NCBI RefSeq assembly: GCF_024362805.1
Contig: NZ_CP093299.1
Coordinates: 2,822,001 to 2,886,000 of the forward strand
Source of the DNA: Salipaludibacillus sp. LMS25
GTDB lineage: Bacteria > Bacillota > Bacilli > Bacillales > Salisediminibacteriaceae
Direction: 5' to 3'
DNA: 64,000 nucleotides
Below the pieces are notes generated by a model. It was not told the DNA's origin, did no database searches, and worked only from the letters and a program-made list of their open reading frames with translations. Shown one piece after another: positions 28,831-37,206 of this stretch. Every line of letters begins with the position of its first letter. Within the stretch, counting starts at the first letter, position 1. The translations under genes were made by a program, and so were the position numbers.

Positions 28831-31638
28831 GTGACGAACCATAGAACGTACCCATTTCAACAGTCGGAATTGGCCCTTGAAGAACGGGTAGAAGATATCG
28901 TAAAGCGATTAACACTAGACGAAAAAGTGGCTTCCCTGGTCCAGTATCAGCCGGCAATCCCCCGCCTTGGTATTAAAGCATGGAAACAAGGAACAGAAGC
29001 TGCCCATGGGGTGGCATGGCTTGGTGAAGCAACCGTTTTTCCACAAAGTATTGGTTTGTCTTATACGTGGGATTCTCACCTTTTAAAGCAAATCGGGGAC
29101 GTCATTAGCGATGAAGCAAGGGTCTACTATGAGAAAAATCCTGAGCAACATGGCCTGACATTGTGGGCGCCTACCGTAGATATGGCAAGAGATCCGAGGT
29201 GGGGAAGAACCGAAGAAGCGTATGGCGAAGATCCAGTACTAACAGGTCGATTAACGACAGCACTCGTTAAAGGGATGCAGGGCGATCACCCATTATATCT
29301 GAAAACAGTGGCGACCCTTAAACACTTTCTCGCTAATAACAATGAAAAGGATCGGGAAAAATGCTCGGCAAGTATTGATCCACGTAATTTGTACGATTAT
29401 TATTTGCAAGCATTTAAACCGGCGTTTGTTGAGAGAAAAGCAGGCTCACTTATGACGGCCTATAACGCTATTAATGGCACCCCTGCACCGCTACATCCAT
29501 TATTAGAAGAAGTGGTAAAAGGGGAGTGGGAGCTCGATGGCTTTATTGTCAGTGATGCAGGGGATGTTTTAGGTCTTGTACATGACCATGGTTATTTTGC
29601 CACGTATGCCGAGGCAGTGGCAGCGGCGATTAAAAGCGGGATTGATAGTATTACAGACGAAACAGAACAAACGATAGAAGCGATCAAAGAAGCACTAAGT
29701 TTAGGTCTCCTTAATGAAGCAGATATGGACCATGCGTTAAAAAATGCGTTTCGCATCCGTTTTCGCTTAGGCGAATTTGATGAGAACCATCCTTATGTCA
29801 CTATTCCATCATCAAAACTACTTGCCTATGAACATAAGCAGTTGGCCTATGAAGCAGCACAAAAACAAATCGTACTATTAAAAAATGACGGTATTTTACC
29901 TTTAGAGAAAGAGACGTTTGAGACATTGGCAGTGATTGGACCACTTGCAAATGAGAGTCATATCGATTGGTACAGTGGGACACCGGCCTATAAAACGACA
30001 CCGCTAGAAGGACTGGAGAAAACGTTTAATAAAAAAGATGTGACGTTCCATCATGGACACTCCCTTATTCGTTTAAAAGCAAGTGAAACAAATCAGTATA
30101 TTTGTCTTAACAAGGCAGAGGATGATATGTTGACTGCCAGTGAGAAGGAGCCTCATAAAGCAGAAGTGTTTGAGTTGATGGATTGGGGCTGGGGGAATTA
30201 TACATTAAAATCCACGACTAACGGAAAATACGTCACAGTAGGCGAAAAAGGTTTGACAGCTACAGCCACTGAAGCAAAAGGCTGGTTTGTAAAAGAACAA
30301 CTGACATTTGAAACAAGTGACCGTGAAGATGTGTGGAAAATAAAAGCATGGGATGGACAGGTCATCGCACTTACTCATAACGATCGCTTGACAGTTCATG
30401 CGGCGACAGTACCTAAAAGGAGGCAAGAATTTCAGCTGGAAGTGATCGAGGATGGTATCACGGCTGCTGTAGAGACTGCGAAGCATGCGGACACAGCTGT
30501 CGTTGTCCTTGGGAATAATCCATATATTAATGGAAAAGAATGCATTGACCGTCAAGATATTTGTCTCCCACCTGGGCAAGAGAGACTTCTTCAAGCAGTT
30601 AGTAAGGTGAATTCAAGAACAGTTCTTATTCTTGTCAGCAGTTATCCTTATGCCGTCACTTGGGCACAAAACCATCTTCCTGCCATGGTTCATACTTCTC
30701 ACGCTGGCCCCGATTTAGGTGAAGCTCTAGGAGATGTGTTATCCGGTGACTTTAATCCAGCAGGAAGATTAAGCATGACATGGTATCGCTCGATTCATCA
30801 ACTTCCAGACATGATGGATTACGATATTATTAAAGGAAAACGCACGTATCAATATTTTGATGGAGACGTTCTCTATCCCTTCGGACACGGTTTAAGCTAT
30901 AGTAGCTTTAGTTATGATGACATAAAGCTTGATAAATCCCATGCTGAAGGCGATGACAGTATTAGTGTCACAGTGACGGTGGGGAATGAAGGGACTATCT
31001 CAGGGGATGAAGTGGTCCAATTATATGTGAAAAAAGTAGATGATTCTCGTGTTGTTCGTCCATTAAAAACGCTTAAAAACTTTAAACGTGTCCACGTAGA
31101 GTCAGGAAAAAAAGAGCACATCACTTTTGACTTGAAAATAACTGATTTAGCTGTTTGGGATGTGACGAGAGAACGATATTGTGTTGAAAACGGGACATAT
31201 ATACTTATGGTAGGTCCTTCCTCAGCTGAGACACCATTGACTGCTACACTACATGTCGCAGGTGAGACGATTCCACCGAGGCAGTTCATGACAGATGTAC
31301 CTGCTTATAATTACGATGATTATGAAAATATGTATTTAACAGAGGGAGACGGGATTGGACACTACTGTGTAAGAACACAAGGTGAGGCAGGTTGGATTGC
31401 TTTTAAACAGACAGCTGTTACGTCGGAAAATTCGTTACTGAACATGGCTATTTTTAGTCATGGGTCCACAGGTAAACTGATACTCAAGGCAGACGGTGCA
31501 CACGTAGGAGAAACTATTGTGCCGCCGTTACCTGATTGGCAAACGATCACGATTCCAGTCAATCTGAAGCCTGATCATTACACGCTCGTTTTGGAGCTGC
31601 AAGGTGATATATCTGTTAGCACGATACAACTCGTTTAG
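28831..31638 (+). CDS. GH3 beta-glycosidase with inserted and C-terminal accessory domains
   Basis: This is a GH3 enzyme of 935 residues, beta-glucosidase or beta-xylosidase type. The N-terminal barrel contains APTVDMARDPRWGRTEEAYGED, KHFLANN and the nucleophile Asp in GFIVSDAGDVLGL (about residue 245). The C-terminal GH3 sandwich begins near residue 345 (IVLLKNDGILPL), but it is split by an insertion of about 130 residues (roughly 405-537) that resembles a beta-trefoil/fascin-like fold (ICLNKAEDD, YVTVGEKGLTATA, VIALTHNDRLTVHA). A fibronectin-III-like domain follows, and a tail from about 815 to 935 looks like a CBM6-type sandwich. There is no signal peptide. GTG start with AAAGGAGG 8 bp upstream. 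In the locus it would cleave the glucan backbone of xyloglucan oligosaccharides. Confidence 0.9.
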   Translation: MTNHRTYPFQQSELALEERVEDIVKRLTLDEKVASLVQYQPAIPRLGIKAWKQGTEAAHGVAWLGEATVFPQSIGLSYTWDSHLLKQIGDVISDEARVYYEKNPEQHGLTLWAPTVDMARDPRWGRTEEAYGEDPVLTGRLTTALVKGMQGDHPLYLKTVATLKHFLANNNEKDREKCSASIDPRNLYDYYLQAFKPAFVERKAGSLMTAYNAINGTPAPLHPLLEEVVKGEWELDGFIVSDAGDVLGLVHDHGYFATYAEAVAAAIKSGIDSITDETEQTIEAIKEALSLGLLNEADMDHALKNAFRIRFRLGEFDENHPYVTIPSSKLLAYEHKQLAYEAAQKQIVLLKNDGILPLEKETFETLAVIGPLANESHIDWYSGTPAYKTTPLEGLEKTFNKKDVTFHHGHSLIRLKASETNQYICLNKAEDDMLTASEKEPHKAEVFELMDWGWGNYTLKSTTNGKYVTVGEKGLTATATEAKGWFVKEQLTFETSDREDVWKIKAWDGQVIALTHNDRLTVHAATVPKRRQEFQLEVIEDGITAAVETAKHADTAVVVLGNNPYINGKECIDRQDICLPPGQERLLQAVSKVNSRTVLILVSSYPYAVTWAQNHLPAMVHTSHAGPDLGEALGDVLSGDFNPAGRLSMTWYRSIHQLPDMMDYDIIKGKRTYQYFDGDVLYPFGHGLSYSSFSYDDIKLDKSHAEGDDSISVTVTVGNEGTISGDEVVQLYVKKVDDSRVVRPLKTLKNFKRVHVESGKKEHITFDLKITDLAVWDVTRERYCVENGTYILMVGPSSAETPLTATLHVAGETIPPRQFMTDVPAYNYDDYENMYLTEGDGIGHYCVRTQGEAGWIAFKQTAVTSENSLLNMAIFSHGSTGKLILKADGAHVGETIVPPLPDWQTITIPVNLKPDHYTLVLELQGDISVSTIQLV

Positions 31639-31668
31639 GAAAAACACTTAGAAATGGGGGAGTACATC

Positions 31669-32205
31669 ATGAAGAATAGCAAACAGTGGTTGCTGCTAAC
31701 GGTTTTAGCTTTAATTTGGTTAATTGCCGCTTGCAATGAAGAAAATGACGAAGCGTTAACCATTATGATGTTTTCAAGTCTCCCCCATGATTTTCATGAC
31801 CAGATGATGATGGAGTTAGAAGACATTGTTAATGAAAGCGGATACCATCCTAACATCAAAATGTTTGATGCCTCACATGAAAAGCTGTTTATAGAGATGG
31901 CTGCTGGCGACGGGGACATTTATATTGTTGAAGAATCGTTAGCCGATTTAATGATCGATCCTGTCATTTTAGAACCTTTAGATAAGTTGATTGACTTTAA
32001 GGATGTTTCTGAAGAAGAGCAGCCGTTTTTTAAACGGATGAATGAAACGACAGGGGAGACCCATATTTATGCTTTACCATTCGGGGAGAACGTCTTTCCT
32101 GAGATAACAACAGATAACTACATGATAGCTTTAATGAAAGAGCGTTCCGATGAAGCGGGAGGATTTCAATTAGTTAGTCAATTGTATGAATCAAATCAGG
32201 AATGA
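31669..32205 (+). CDS. small lipoprotein, possibly a reduced solute-binding protein
   Basis: Lipoprotein of 178 residues with the lipobox IAAC near residue 22. The mature part (LTIMMFSSLPHDFHDQMM..., then GDIYIVEESLADLMIDPVILEPLDKL and ETHIYALPFGENVF) resembles the first lobe of a family 1 solute-binding protein but stops far short of the usual 400-550 residues. GGGGGAG precedes the ATG at 31669. The gene sits 30 bp after GH3 and about 33 bp before the yesL-like start, so it is part of the same operon. It could help substrate sensing by the two-component system, but no function is established. Confidence 0.75.
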   Translation: MKNSKQWLLLTVLALIWLIAACNEENDEALTIMMFSSLPHDFHDQMMMELEDIVNESGYHPNIKMFDASHEKLFIEMAAGDGDIYIVEESLADLMIDPVILEPLDKLIDFKDVSEEEQPFFKRMNETTGETHIYALPFGENVFPEITTDNYMIALMKERSDEAGGFQLVSQLYESNQE

Positions 32206-32238
32206 GATGTGACGTTAGGTTTAAAATGGGGGATGAAC

Positions 32239-32877
32239 ATGGAAAGAAACTGGACTGACACACGGTTATATACAGTAACCGACTGGATCATGAAACTAGC
32301 CTATATAAACTTACTATGGCTGCTATTCACATTTGCTGGTGTAGTAATCTTTGGGCTAATGCCTGCTACCATCGCTCTTTTTACAATTGTAAGACAGTGG
32401 TTGGAGAAAGAGGGAGACCTTTCAGTATTTAAAACCTTTTTCACAGTATTTAAAAGGGAGTTTTTCAAAGCGAATTTCATAGGCCTCATTCTTGCTATTG
32501 TAGGGTATGTGTTATATATAGATTTTGTCTATTTAGGTGTCGTTCATGGCTATGTTCATACATTCCTTGCCACAGCCCTCGTGTTTATTTCACTCTGGTT
32601 TGCGGCGATGGTGATGTTCATTATTCCTGTCTATGTTCATTATGATTTACCATTGTTAAAATATTTCAACTATGCCTTTATTATTTCCCTAATCAACCCA
32701 CATATCGTGATTTTTATGGGGCTATTAATAGCCCTTACTTATAGATTGTTCGCACGTATACCAGGGTTGACTCTTTTCTTTTTCGCAAGTACAATGGCTA
32801 CTATTATGATGTGGTGTGCGTTACTTGCTTTCAGGCGGATGGAAAAGAAGAAGCAGGTGCTGGAAAAGACAGCGTAA
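32239..32877 (+). CDS. YesL-like membrane protein (DUF624)
   Basis: A DUF624 protein of 212 residues with about five transmembrane segments. It begins MERNWTDTRLYTVTDWIMKLAYINLLWLLF, typical of B. subtilis YesL. These proteins are regularly encoded next to YesM/YesN two-component systems and LplB/YtcP importers, as here, but their biochemical role is unknown. The start at 32239 follows a GGGGGATG site; the longer frame from 32209 is less likely. It closes the polysaccharide-utilisation operon and is followed by a bidirectional terminator. Confidence 0.88.
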   Translation: MERNWTDTRLYTVTDWIMKLAYINLLWLLFTFAGVVIFGLMPATIALFTIVRQWLEKEGDLSVFKTFFTVFKREFFKANFIGLILAIVGYVLYIDFVYLGVVHGYVHTFLATALVFISLWFAAMVMFIIPVYVHYDLPLLKYFNYAFIISLINPHIVIFMGLLIALTYRLFARIPGLTLFFFASTMATIMMWCALLAFRRMEKKKQVLEKTA

Positions 32878-32923
32878 CGAACTATCTCTTTATCACAGAT
32901 AACCGGCCATAAACCTCCCAGCT

Positions 32924-32954
32924 AAAAAACCGAGCTAGCTTAGCTCGGTTTTTT
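32924..32954. terminator. bidirectional terminator
   Basis: AAAAAACCGAGCTA/TAGCTCGGTTTTTT forms a near-perfect stem with A and T tails on both sides. It lies between the convergent yesL-like gene (+) and the small membrane gene (-). Confidence 0.88.
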
Positions 32955-32959
32955 GTCGC

Positions 32960-33238
32960 TTACATACTAAATATAAGAATAAGTAAGGAGAAGAAAAAAT
33001 AAAGACTGAATACAATACCTGCTAAAACTAAGGAGGCTTTTGCCAAGTTCGCCTTATTAGGGTTACTGTCTTGTGAGAATGCCCAAACAAATAACATGAT
33101 AATATTTAACAGTGGAACGGCTGCAAGTATTAATGTGACGATCCATTCCTTCACTGTAACCACAGGAACTTGCGGTTCCAATAACGTATTTTCATGGGGA
33201 TGTGCCATTGATTGATTCGTTTCTGTCATCATTTTCAC
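32960..33238 (-). CDS. small two-helix membrane protein (paralogue 1)
   Basis: 92 residues: a polar N terminus with PQVPVVTVKEWIVTLILAA, a first hydrophobic helix ending in PLLNIIMLFVWAF, the conserved loop SxDSNPNKANLAKASL, and a second helix. The NPNKAN loop is found in many short Firmicutes membrane proteins of unknown function. It is a tandem duplicate of the gene at 33437, and each copy has its own terminator. A reasonable ribosome binding site (AAAAAGAGGTG) lies before the ATG. I do not know its function. Confidence 0.75.
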   Translation of the reverse strand: MKMMTETNQSMAHPHENTLLEPQVPVVTVKEWIVTLILAAVPLLNIIMLFVWAFSQDSNPNKANLAKASLVLAGIVFSLYFFFSLLILIFSM

Positions 33239-33388
33239 CTCTTTTTTTGTAAGGAAATAAAAGACTATATTAGTCTACTTATTGTCTATAAGTTTTGCAA
33301 TACTACCTTTTACCTGAATTCAAGGTGATTGATCTTGCCCAATAGAATGATCAATCTCCGTTCGTCAATTATAGGTCGAACAACGAGC

Positions 33389-33412
33389 AAAAACCGAGCT
33401 TAGCTCGGTTTT
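33389..33412. terminator. terminator of the second small membrane gene
   Basis: AAAACCGAGC/GCTCGGTTTT with loop TTA, downstream (on the reverse strand) of the gene at 33437-33724. It is nearly the same hairpin as at 32924, showing that gene plus terminator were duplicated together. Confidence 0.8.
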
Positions 33413-33436
33413 GGCTATTGATCTGATAGGAGCCGC

Positions 33437-33724
33437 TTACATATAATATAACACGAGACTAAATACAATAAATATTAGGACCATTAACATCAAAACACTG
33501 ATTATAATACAAGGTAGAATTAGAGACGCTTTTGCGAAGTTCGCTTTATTTGGGTTAATGTCCTTTGAGAAAGCCCAAACAAATAACATCACAATATTTA
33601 AAAATGGAATGGATAAAAGTATAAATGTGACGAGCCATTCCTGCATCTTAACTACGGGGACGTTCGGTTCAATTAGTGCAGTACCATGTATTTGCTCTAT
33701 TGATTGATTAGTTTCTGACATCAT
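33437..33724 (-). CDS. small two-helix membrane protein (paralogue 2)
   Basis: 95 residues, clearly homologous to the protein at 32960 over its full length (TNQSIEQIHGTALIEP, PFLNIVMLFVWAFSKD, INPNKANFAKASL). The C-terminal helix is more diverged. A ribosome binding site AAGAGGTGA precedes the ATG. Upstream DNA is also shared between the copies (AAAAGACTATATTAGTCTAC blocks near 33262 and 33752), so the duplication includes the promoter region. Function unknown. Confidence 0.75.
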   Translation of the reverse strand: MMSETNQSIEQIHGTALIEPNVPVVKMQEWLVTFILLSIPFLNIVMLFVWAFSKDINPNKANFAKASLILPCIIISVLMLMVLIFIVFSLVLYYM

Positions 33725-33988
33725 TCACCTCTTAGTGTAAGGAAATAAATAAAAGACTATATTAGTCTACTTACTGTCTAAGAGTTTTACAATACTACTT
33801 TTTACCTGAATTTTAAAGTAGTTGATTGATAGACAATTACTGACATAGGTAAGAAGAATGAGTTTTTCCGTTGTATTTAACGAACGTTATATAAAGTGGT
33901 AAACTGTAAAAGATCTAAATTAGAACGTTATAACCCGTAAGAGGGTAGTGGCATTCAATGCCAAAAATATCATTGAGAAGGGAGTTAC

Positions 33989-34111
33989 ATACGTCCACTT
34001 CAACGGTACTAAAATTCGTATCAGCAGGGTTTAATCTTTTCTTTTGTATTCCAGTAGTCAGTTGTTTGTTGTTATGGGGACGTCTGCTCTACCATTATTT
34101 CTATTATTTAT
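33989..34111 (+). pseudogene. N-terminal fragment of a small membrane protein gene, broken by a short element
   Basis: The frame from 33991 reads TSTSTVLKFVSAGFN..., then FFCIPVVSCLLLWG, and aligns with the start of the intact gene at 34454 (MTITTVLKFLSFCVS..., ICYPVCAFLIMLG). The start codon region reads ACATACG; inserting one G would give an ATG behind GGGAG. The frame is cut at TTTAT, where the 50-bp element D begins. No matching C-terminal half is recognisable after the element. The rest of 33725-34453 is AT-rich, with a 46-codon frame at 34175-34321 that I cannot support as a gene. Confidence 0.5.
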
Positions 34112-34161
34112 CCCACTCTTAAGGGTCAGTAAAACCCCCACTGATTGAAGCTTAGCTTTAT
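34112..34161. repeat. TTTAT-bounded element, short form (copy D)
   Basis: 50 bp preceded by TTTAT (34107-34111) and ending in TTTAT (34157-34161); one base differs from copies B and F (AGGGTCAGT). It interrupts a small membrane-protein reading frame. Confidence 0.85.
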
Positions 34162-34453
34162 GAGATAGTTGGCTATGTTAACGGAATATCGGCCATTTGT
34201 CTTGGAAGTAAGTATTGACGATCCTCGAGAAAGACCATCTGTAGGGGAAGGGCATTGGAGTAGTCGTTGTTTTATACGTGTATTTCGTATGGTGACATTA
34301 GTTCTCCTAATAATGGATTAAACGGAGAGTAATCACTACTTACACTAAGAAAGTGACTATCTTTTAAATGCTACTAAATTAAAGCAACTGCGTTAATGGG
34401 AGCTGTTATTATATTCTAAAATATAAGCTACTATCGATGAGAAAGGGTGACAC

Positions 34454-34795
34454 ATGACAATAACAACTGTTCTAAAGTTTCTATCATTTTGTGTATCATT
34501 AGCAATTTGTTACCCTGTTTGTGCTTTTTTAATAATGTTAGGTCAATTTAAATTTCCATTTGTCATTTTAGCTAGTTTTCATTTAGTAACGTTGTTGGCG
34601 GCGATAAGAGATAAAAAGGTTTATTTTGGAAGTATTGCAGGATTGATTGCTGCGATGTTAGCCGTTATTATAGGACCGGTTGAATCAATTTATAAACTAC
34701 ATCTATACGCCACAGGTATTGTAATAATGGATGGATTTGTCTCGCTTAGAGTACGGAACGACTCATCACCTCATCTAGATGAAGCAGGTGAGTAA
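34454..34795 (+). CDS. small polytopic membrane protein of unknown function
   Basis: 113 residues with three to four hydrophobic segments (LKFLSFCVSLAICYPVCAFLIML, FVILASFHLVTLLAAI, SIAGLIAAMLAVIIG) and a short charged C terminus. AAAGGGTGACAC precedes the ATG. It is related to the broken frame at 33989, so this was a tandem pair. There is no recognisable motif and the function is unknown. Confidence 0.6.
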   Translation: MTITTVLKFLSFCVSLAICYPVCAFLIMLGQFKFPFVILASFHLVTLLAAIRDKKVYFGSIAGLIAAMLAVIIGPVESIYKLHLYATGIVIMDGFVSLRVRNDSSPHLDEAGE

Positions 34796-35022
34796 TTAGT
34801 TGAGAAGCTAAAAGTCGTTTAAAGAACATATGACCAAAGTTTTTCATAGCTCTTTAAGGTAGGGAAACTGAGAGACAAAATTGAGCTGAGTTCCCCTATT
34901 CCCTTATGTCTATGTTAATCGCGCTCTTCCATCCATTTTACTCCCTTTTGCTCCCCACATTATAAGTGTCTTTGTTTTAGACTAACAGGTCCTTATATTC
35001 GTGTATGTTATTATATCGGAAG

Positions 35023-36387
35023 TTAGAGGCTAGCTAAGTTTTTACCGAATGGTTCATCAACAACGATACCTTCTTCAGCTTTATACACACACTGGCCATT
35101 AACGAAGGTAGCTTTAATAGCCCCTTTGATTTCTCTGCCTACATAGGGAGAATATTTATGACGAAAAAGGATGTCATCAGACGTAACGTGAGTGTCGATT
35201 GTAGGGTCATAGATGGTCAAATTGGCTTTTTTCCCAGGCTGGATTCTTCCTTGCTCGTGAAGATATGGGAATCGTTGCGCTGCATTATTGGTCAGAAGGG
35301 GTAACATATCAGTCAACGAAAATCCTCGCCTTAATGCACAACTGATAAAGGCCGGAATACCAAATTGAACACTTTGAATACCGCTCCATGCTTGCCAAAT
35401 ATTGTTTATCCCCCTTTGCTTCATAGCTGGTGGACAAGGGGAATGGTCTGAACTAATAATGTCGATTTTTCCTTGATGAATCTTTTCCCAAAGCCCCTCA
35501 ACGCTATCTTTATCCCGTAATGGCGGCGTAGATTTAAGAAGAGGGCCTTCTCGAAGAAAATCCTCGTCCGTAAATAAGAGGTAGTGAGGACATGTCTCAA
35601 TGGAAACATTCACACCTGTTTTCTTTGCGCTAAATAGACGCTCTACCACATCAGGATGACTGACGTGGACAATATGAAGGGGTGTGTTATATTTTGCGGA
35701 ATAATCTAAGACAATATCAACCGCTTCTAGTTCTGCATCTACTGGTCTACTTTCAAGAAAAGCTGCTGCGTCTTTCCGACCACTCTGGCTTAAATCATAA
35801 TGGGTTAATATGTCTTCTAACTCCGCATGCAAGGCAAGAATCGTATTCGTTTCCCCGCAAAATGCCATTGCTTGGGGAAGGGAATGATGATCTAACCGTT
35901 TAAAATCGCTAATCCCGCTCTCGGATAAAAACCCTTTAAACCCTATAATTCCAACGTCTTGCATGGCTTGTAACGCTTTTTCATTATGGGACATATCAGC
36001 AGTCATGCCACCCCAAAGAGCAAAATCTATAAAAGATTGATGGTGTAACGATTGTTCTTTAAGCTGTAAAGTGCCAGCATTGTTTGCAGATGGATGACTA
36101 TTTAACGGCATATCACATACGGTCGTGATGCCCCCTGCTGCTGCCCCAGCACTCCCTGTTCTAAACCCTTCCCATACCGTTCTACCAGGTTCATTAAAAT
36201 GTACATGAACATCGATAAAACCGGGCAAAACAAATGCTCCTTTTGCATCGTAAAGGATGGCTGCTTGCGTAACTTCAGGACAGTCGGGTGCTACGATAGA
36301 TTGAATAACACCATTTTTAATAAGGAGTGCTTTATAGGTGAAGTCAGCCCCGTCAAACACTCTCCCGTTAATAATCGCGTGAATCAT
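35023..36387 (-). CDS. allB: allantoinase
   Basis: Hydrolyses (S)-allantoin to allantoate in purine-ring catabolism. It is a cyclic amidohydrolase of 454 residues. Metal ligands are visible in the family order: HVHFNEPGR (start of barrel), the Lys of GFKGFLSESG that is carbamylated in this family, LHAELE, HIVHVSH and the Asp of ISSDHSP. The QRGINNIWQAWSGIQS-type segment is typical of AllB rather than dihydroorotase or dihydropyrimidinase. It starts at ATG 36387 behind AAGGAGGAG. No other allantoin or ureide gene is nearby; a PucR-like fragment lies divergently upstream, so this may be the last survivor of a purine-degradation cluster. Confidence 0.93.
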   Translation of the reverse strand: MIHAIINGRVFDGADFTYKALLIKNGVIQSIVAPDCPEVTQAAILYDAKGAFVLPGFIDVHVHFNEPGRTVWEGFRTGSAGAAAGGITTVCDMPLNSHPSANNAGTLQLKEQSLHHQSFIDFALWGGMTADMSHNEKALQAMQDVGIIGFKGFLSESGISDFKRLDHHSLPQAMAFCGETNTILALHAELEDILTHYDLSQSGRKDAAAFLESRPVDAELEAVDIVLDYSAKYNTPLHIVHVSHPDVVERLFSAKKTGVNVSIETCPHYLLFTDEDFLREGPLLKSTPPLRDKDSVEGLWEKIHQGKIDIISSDHSPCPPAMKQRGINNIWQAWSGIQSVQFGIPAFISCALRRGFSLTDMLPLLTNNAAQRFPYLHEQGRIQPGKKANLTIYDPTIDTHVTSDDILFRHKYSPYVGREIKGAIKATFVNGQCVYKAEEGIVVDEPFGKNLASL

Positions 36388-36580
36388 AAATCGTGTCTCC
36401 TCCTTAAAATTTATTTTCCATATAACATATGATGCTTGTTTTACGGTGGTTAAGCTAATATGACATAATTGGATTGATTAGGGTGAAAGATAGCCCTAAT
36501 TATAACCCTATTCGTTGATTTTGGATGAAAATACTAAATGGTGTGTTTTTAGTGTGAGGTTTTATAACGGAAATCTTTAT
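36388..36580. other. intergenic region upstream of allantoinase
   Basis: AT-rich, holding the allB leader and a small hairpin TTAGGG/CCCTAA (about 36478-36499). Element H begins after TTTAT at 36576-36580. No gene is seen. Confidence 0.4.
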
Positions 36581-36734
36581 CACAGCTAAACCGTCTGAAA
36601 AACTCCGGCCTGAAAAAAGAGAGGAGAGATAACTCTATATAGGCGGGAGATAACGGACGCTAATGTCCTGATTCACTCGCCTGCCAATCAGTGAGAGAAG
36701 AAAGAAACTCCCACTGATTGAAGGAGCGTTTTAT
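36581..36734. repeat. TTTAT-bounded element, sister type (copy H)
   Basis: Preceded by TTTAT (36576-36580) and ending in TTTAT (36730-36734). It shares with the sister copy at 57151 the blocks AGATAACTC, GGCGGGAGATAACGGAC, AATGTCCTGATTCACTC and the CAATCAGTG.../CCCACTGATTG stem. The right-end stem is common to both element types; the left part differs from the long form. Confidence 0.75.
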
Positions 36735-36750
36735 CATACAGACTTTTTGA

Positions 36751-36867
36751 ATCGTGTATAAGCGGATTGACAATGATTCACCATCAACTTTGCTAGCAAT
36801 TGAGCAGGCAGTTAATGTTGCCTCATTTGCACTCATGAAACGTCATGCGGTTGAACAGCATGTGTAG
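36751..36867 (+). pseudogene. PucR-like purine catabolism regulator fragment
   Basis: A 38-codon open frame reads IVYKRIDNDSPS, then TLLAIEQAVNVASFALMKRHAVEQHV and a stop. The second half matches the helical stretch that in PucR/CdaR-family regulators precedes the central region (typically LAIEQAATVxALELLKxxAVEE). Both ends are gone: a sister-type element lies immediately upstream and long-form element E follows 23 bp after the stop. It is divergent from the allantoinase gene, as expected for a local regulator. The family call rests on a short stretch plus context. Confidence 0.5.
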
Positions 36868-36890
36868 ATGCTTAAAAATGGCTTTTTTAT

Positions 36891-37044
36891 CCCACTCTTA
36901 AGGGGCAGTAAAACCCCCACCTCAAAACTTAAGAAAAGCGAAAAGTTTAGGTGGGGGATAAACTGCCCCTAAAGGTCCCATAAGTTAAACGAACAATCAG
37001 TGGGGGATGAAGGAAAACTCCCACTGATTGAAGCTTAGCTTTAT
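36891..37044. repeat. TTTAT-bounded structured element, long form (copy E)
   Basis: This is the best-preserved long copy: 154 bp with TTTAT before (36886-36890) and at the end (37040-37044). Perfect stems are AGGGGCAGT/ACTGCCCCT (9 bp), CCCCCACCT/AGGTGGGGG (9 bp, with an inner AAACTT/AAGTTT) and CAATCAGTGGG/CCCACTGATTG (11 bp). Between its end and the MFS gene, 37045-37157 is an open frame (LQDIKIEDLSNNPKVCILIE) that looks like a remnant of an unidentified gene. Confidence 0.88.
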
Positions 37045-37206
37045 ATAGATCGGGAGTAACAAATAGGCTACAAGATATTAAAATAGAGGATTTATCTAAT
37101 AATCCAAAGGTATGCATTCTTATAGAAGGAAAACGATCAGATGAAACTTTATTCTAAGCGTACAATACGCATTTCATTTTCTTGATGTTTTCTCGTGTGA
37201 AAAGTT

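Noticed and set aside
34175..34321. 46-codon frame after element D
   Set aside because: It has a start and stop and some protein-like composition, but no ribosome binding site and no recognisable family.
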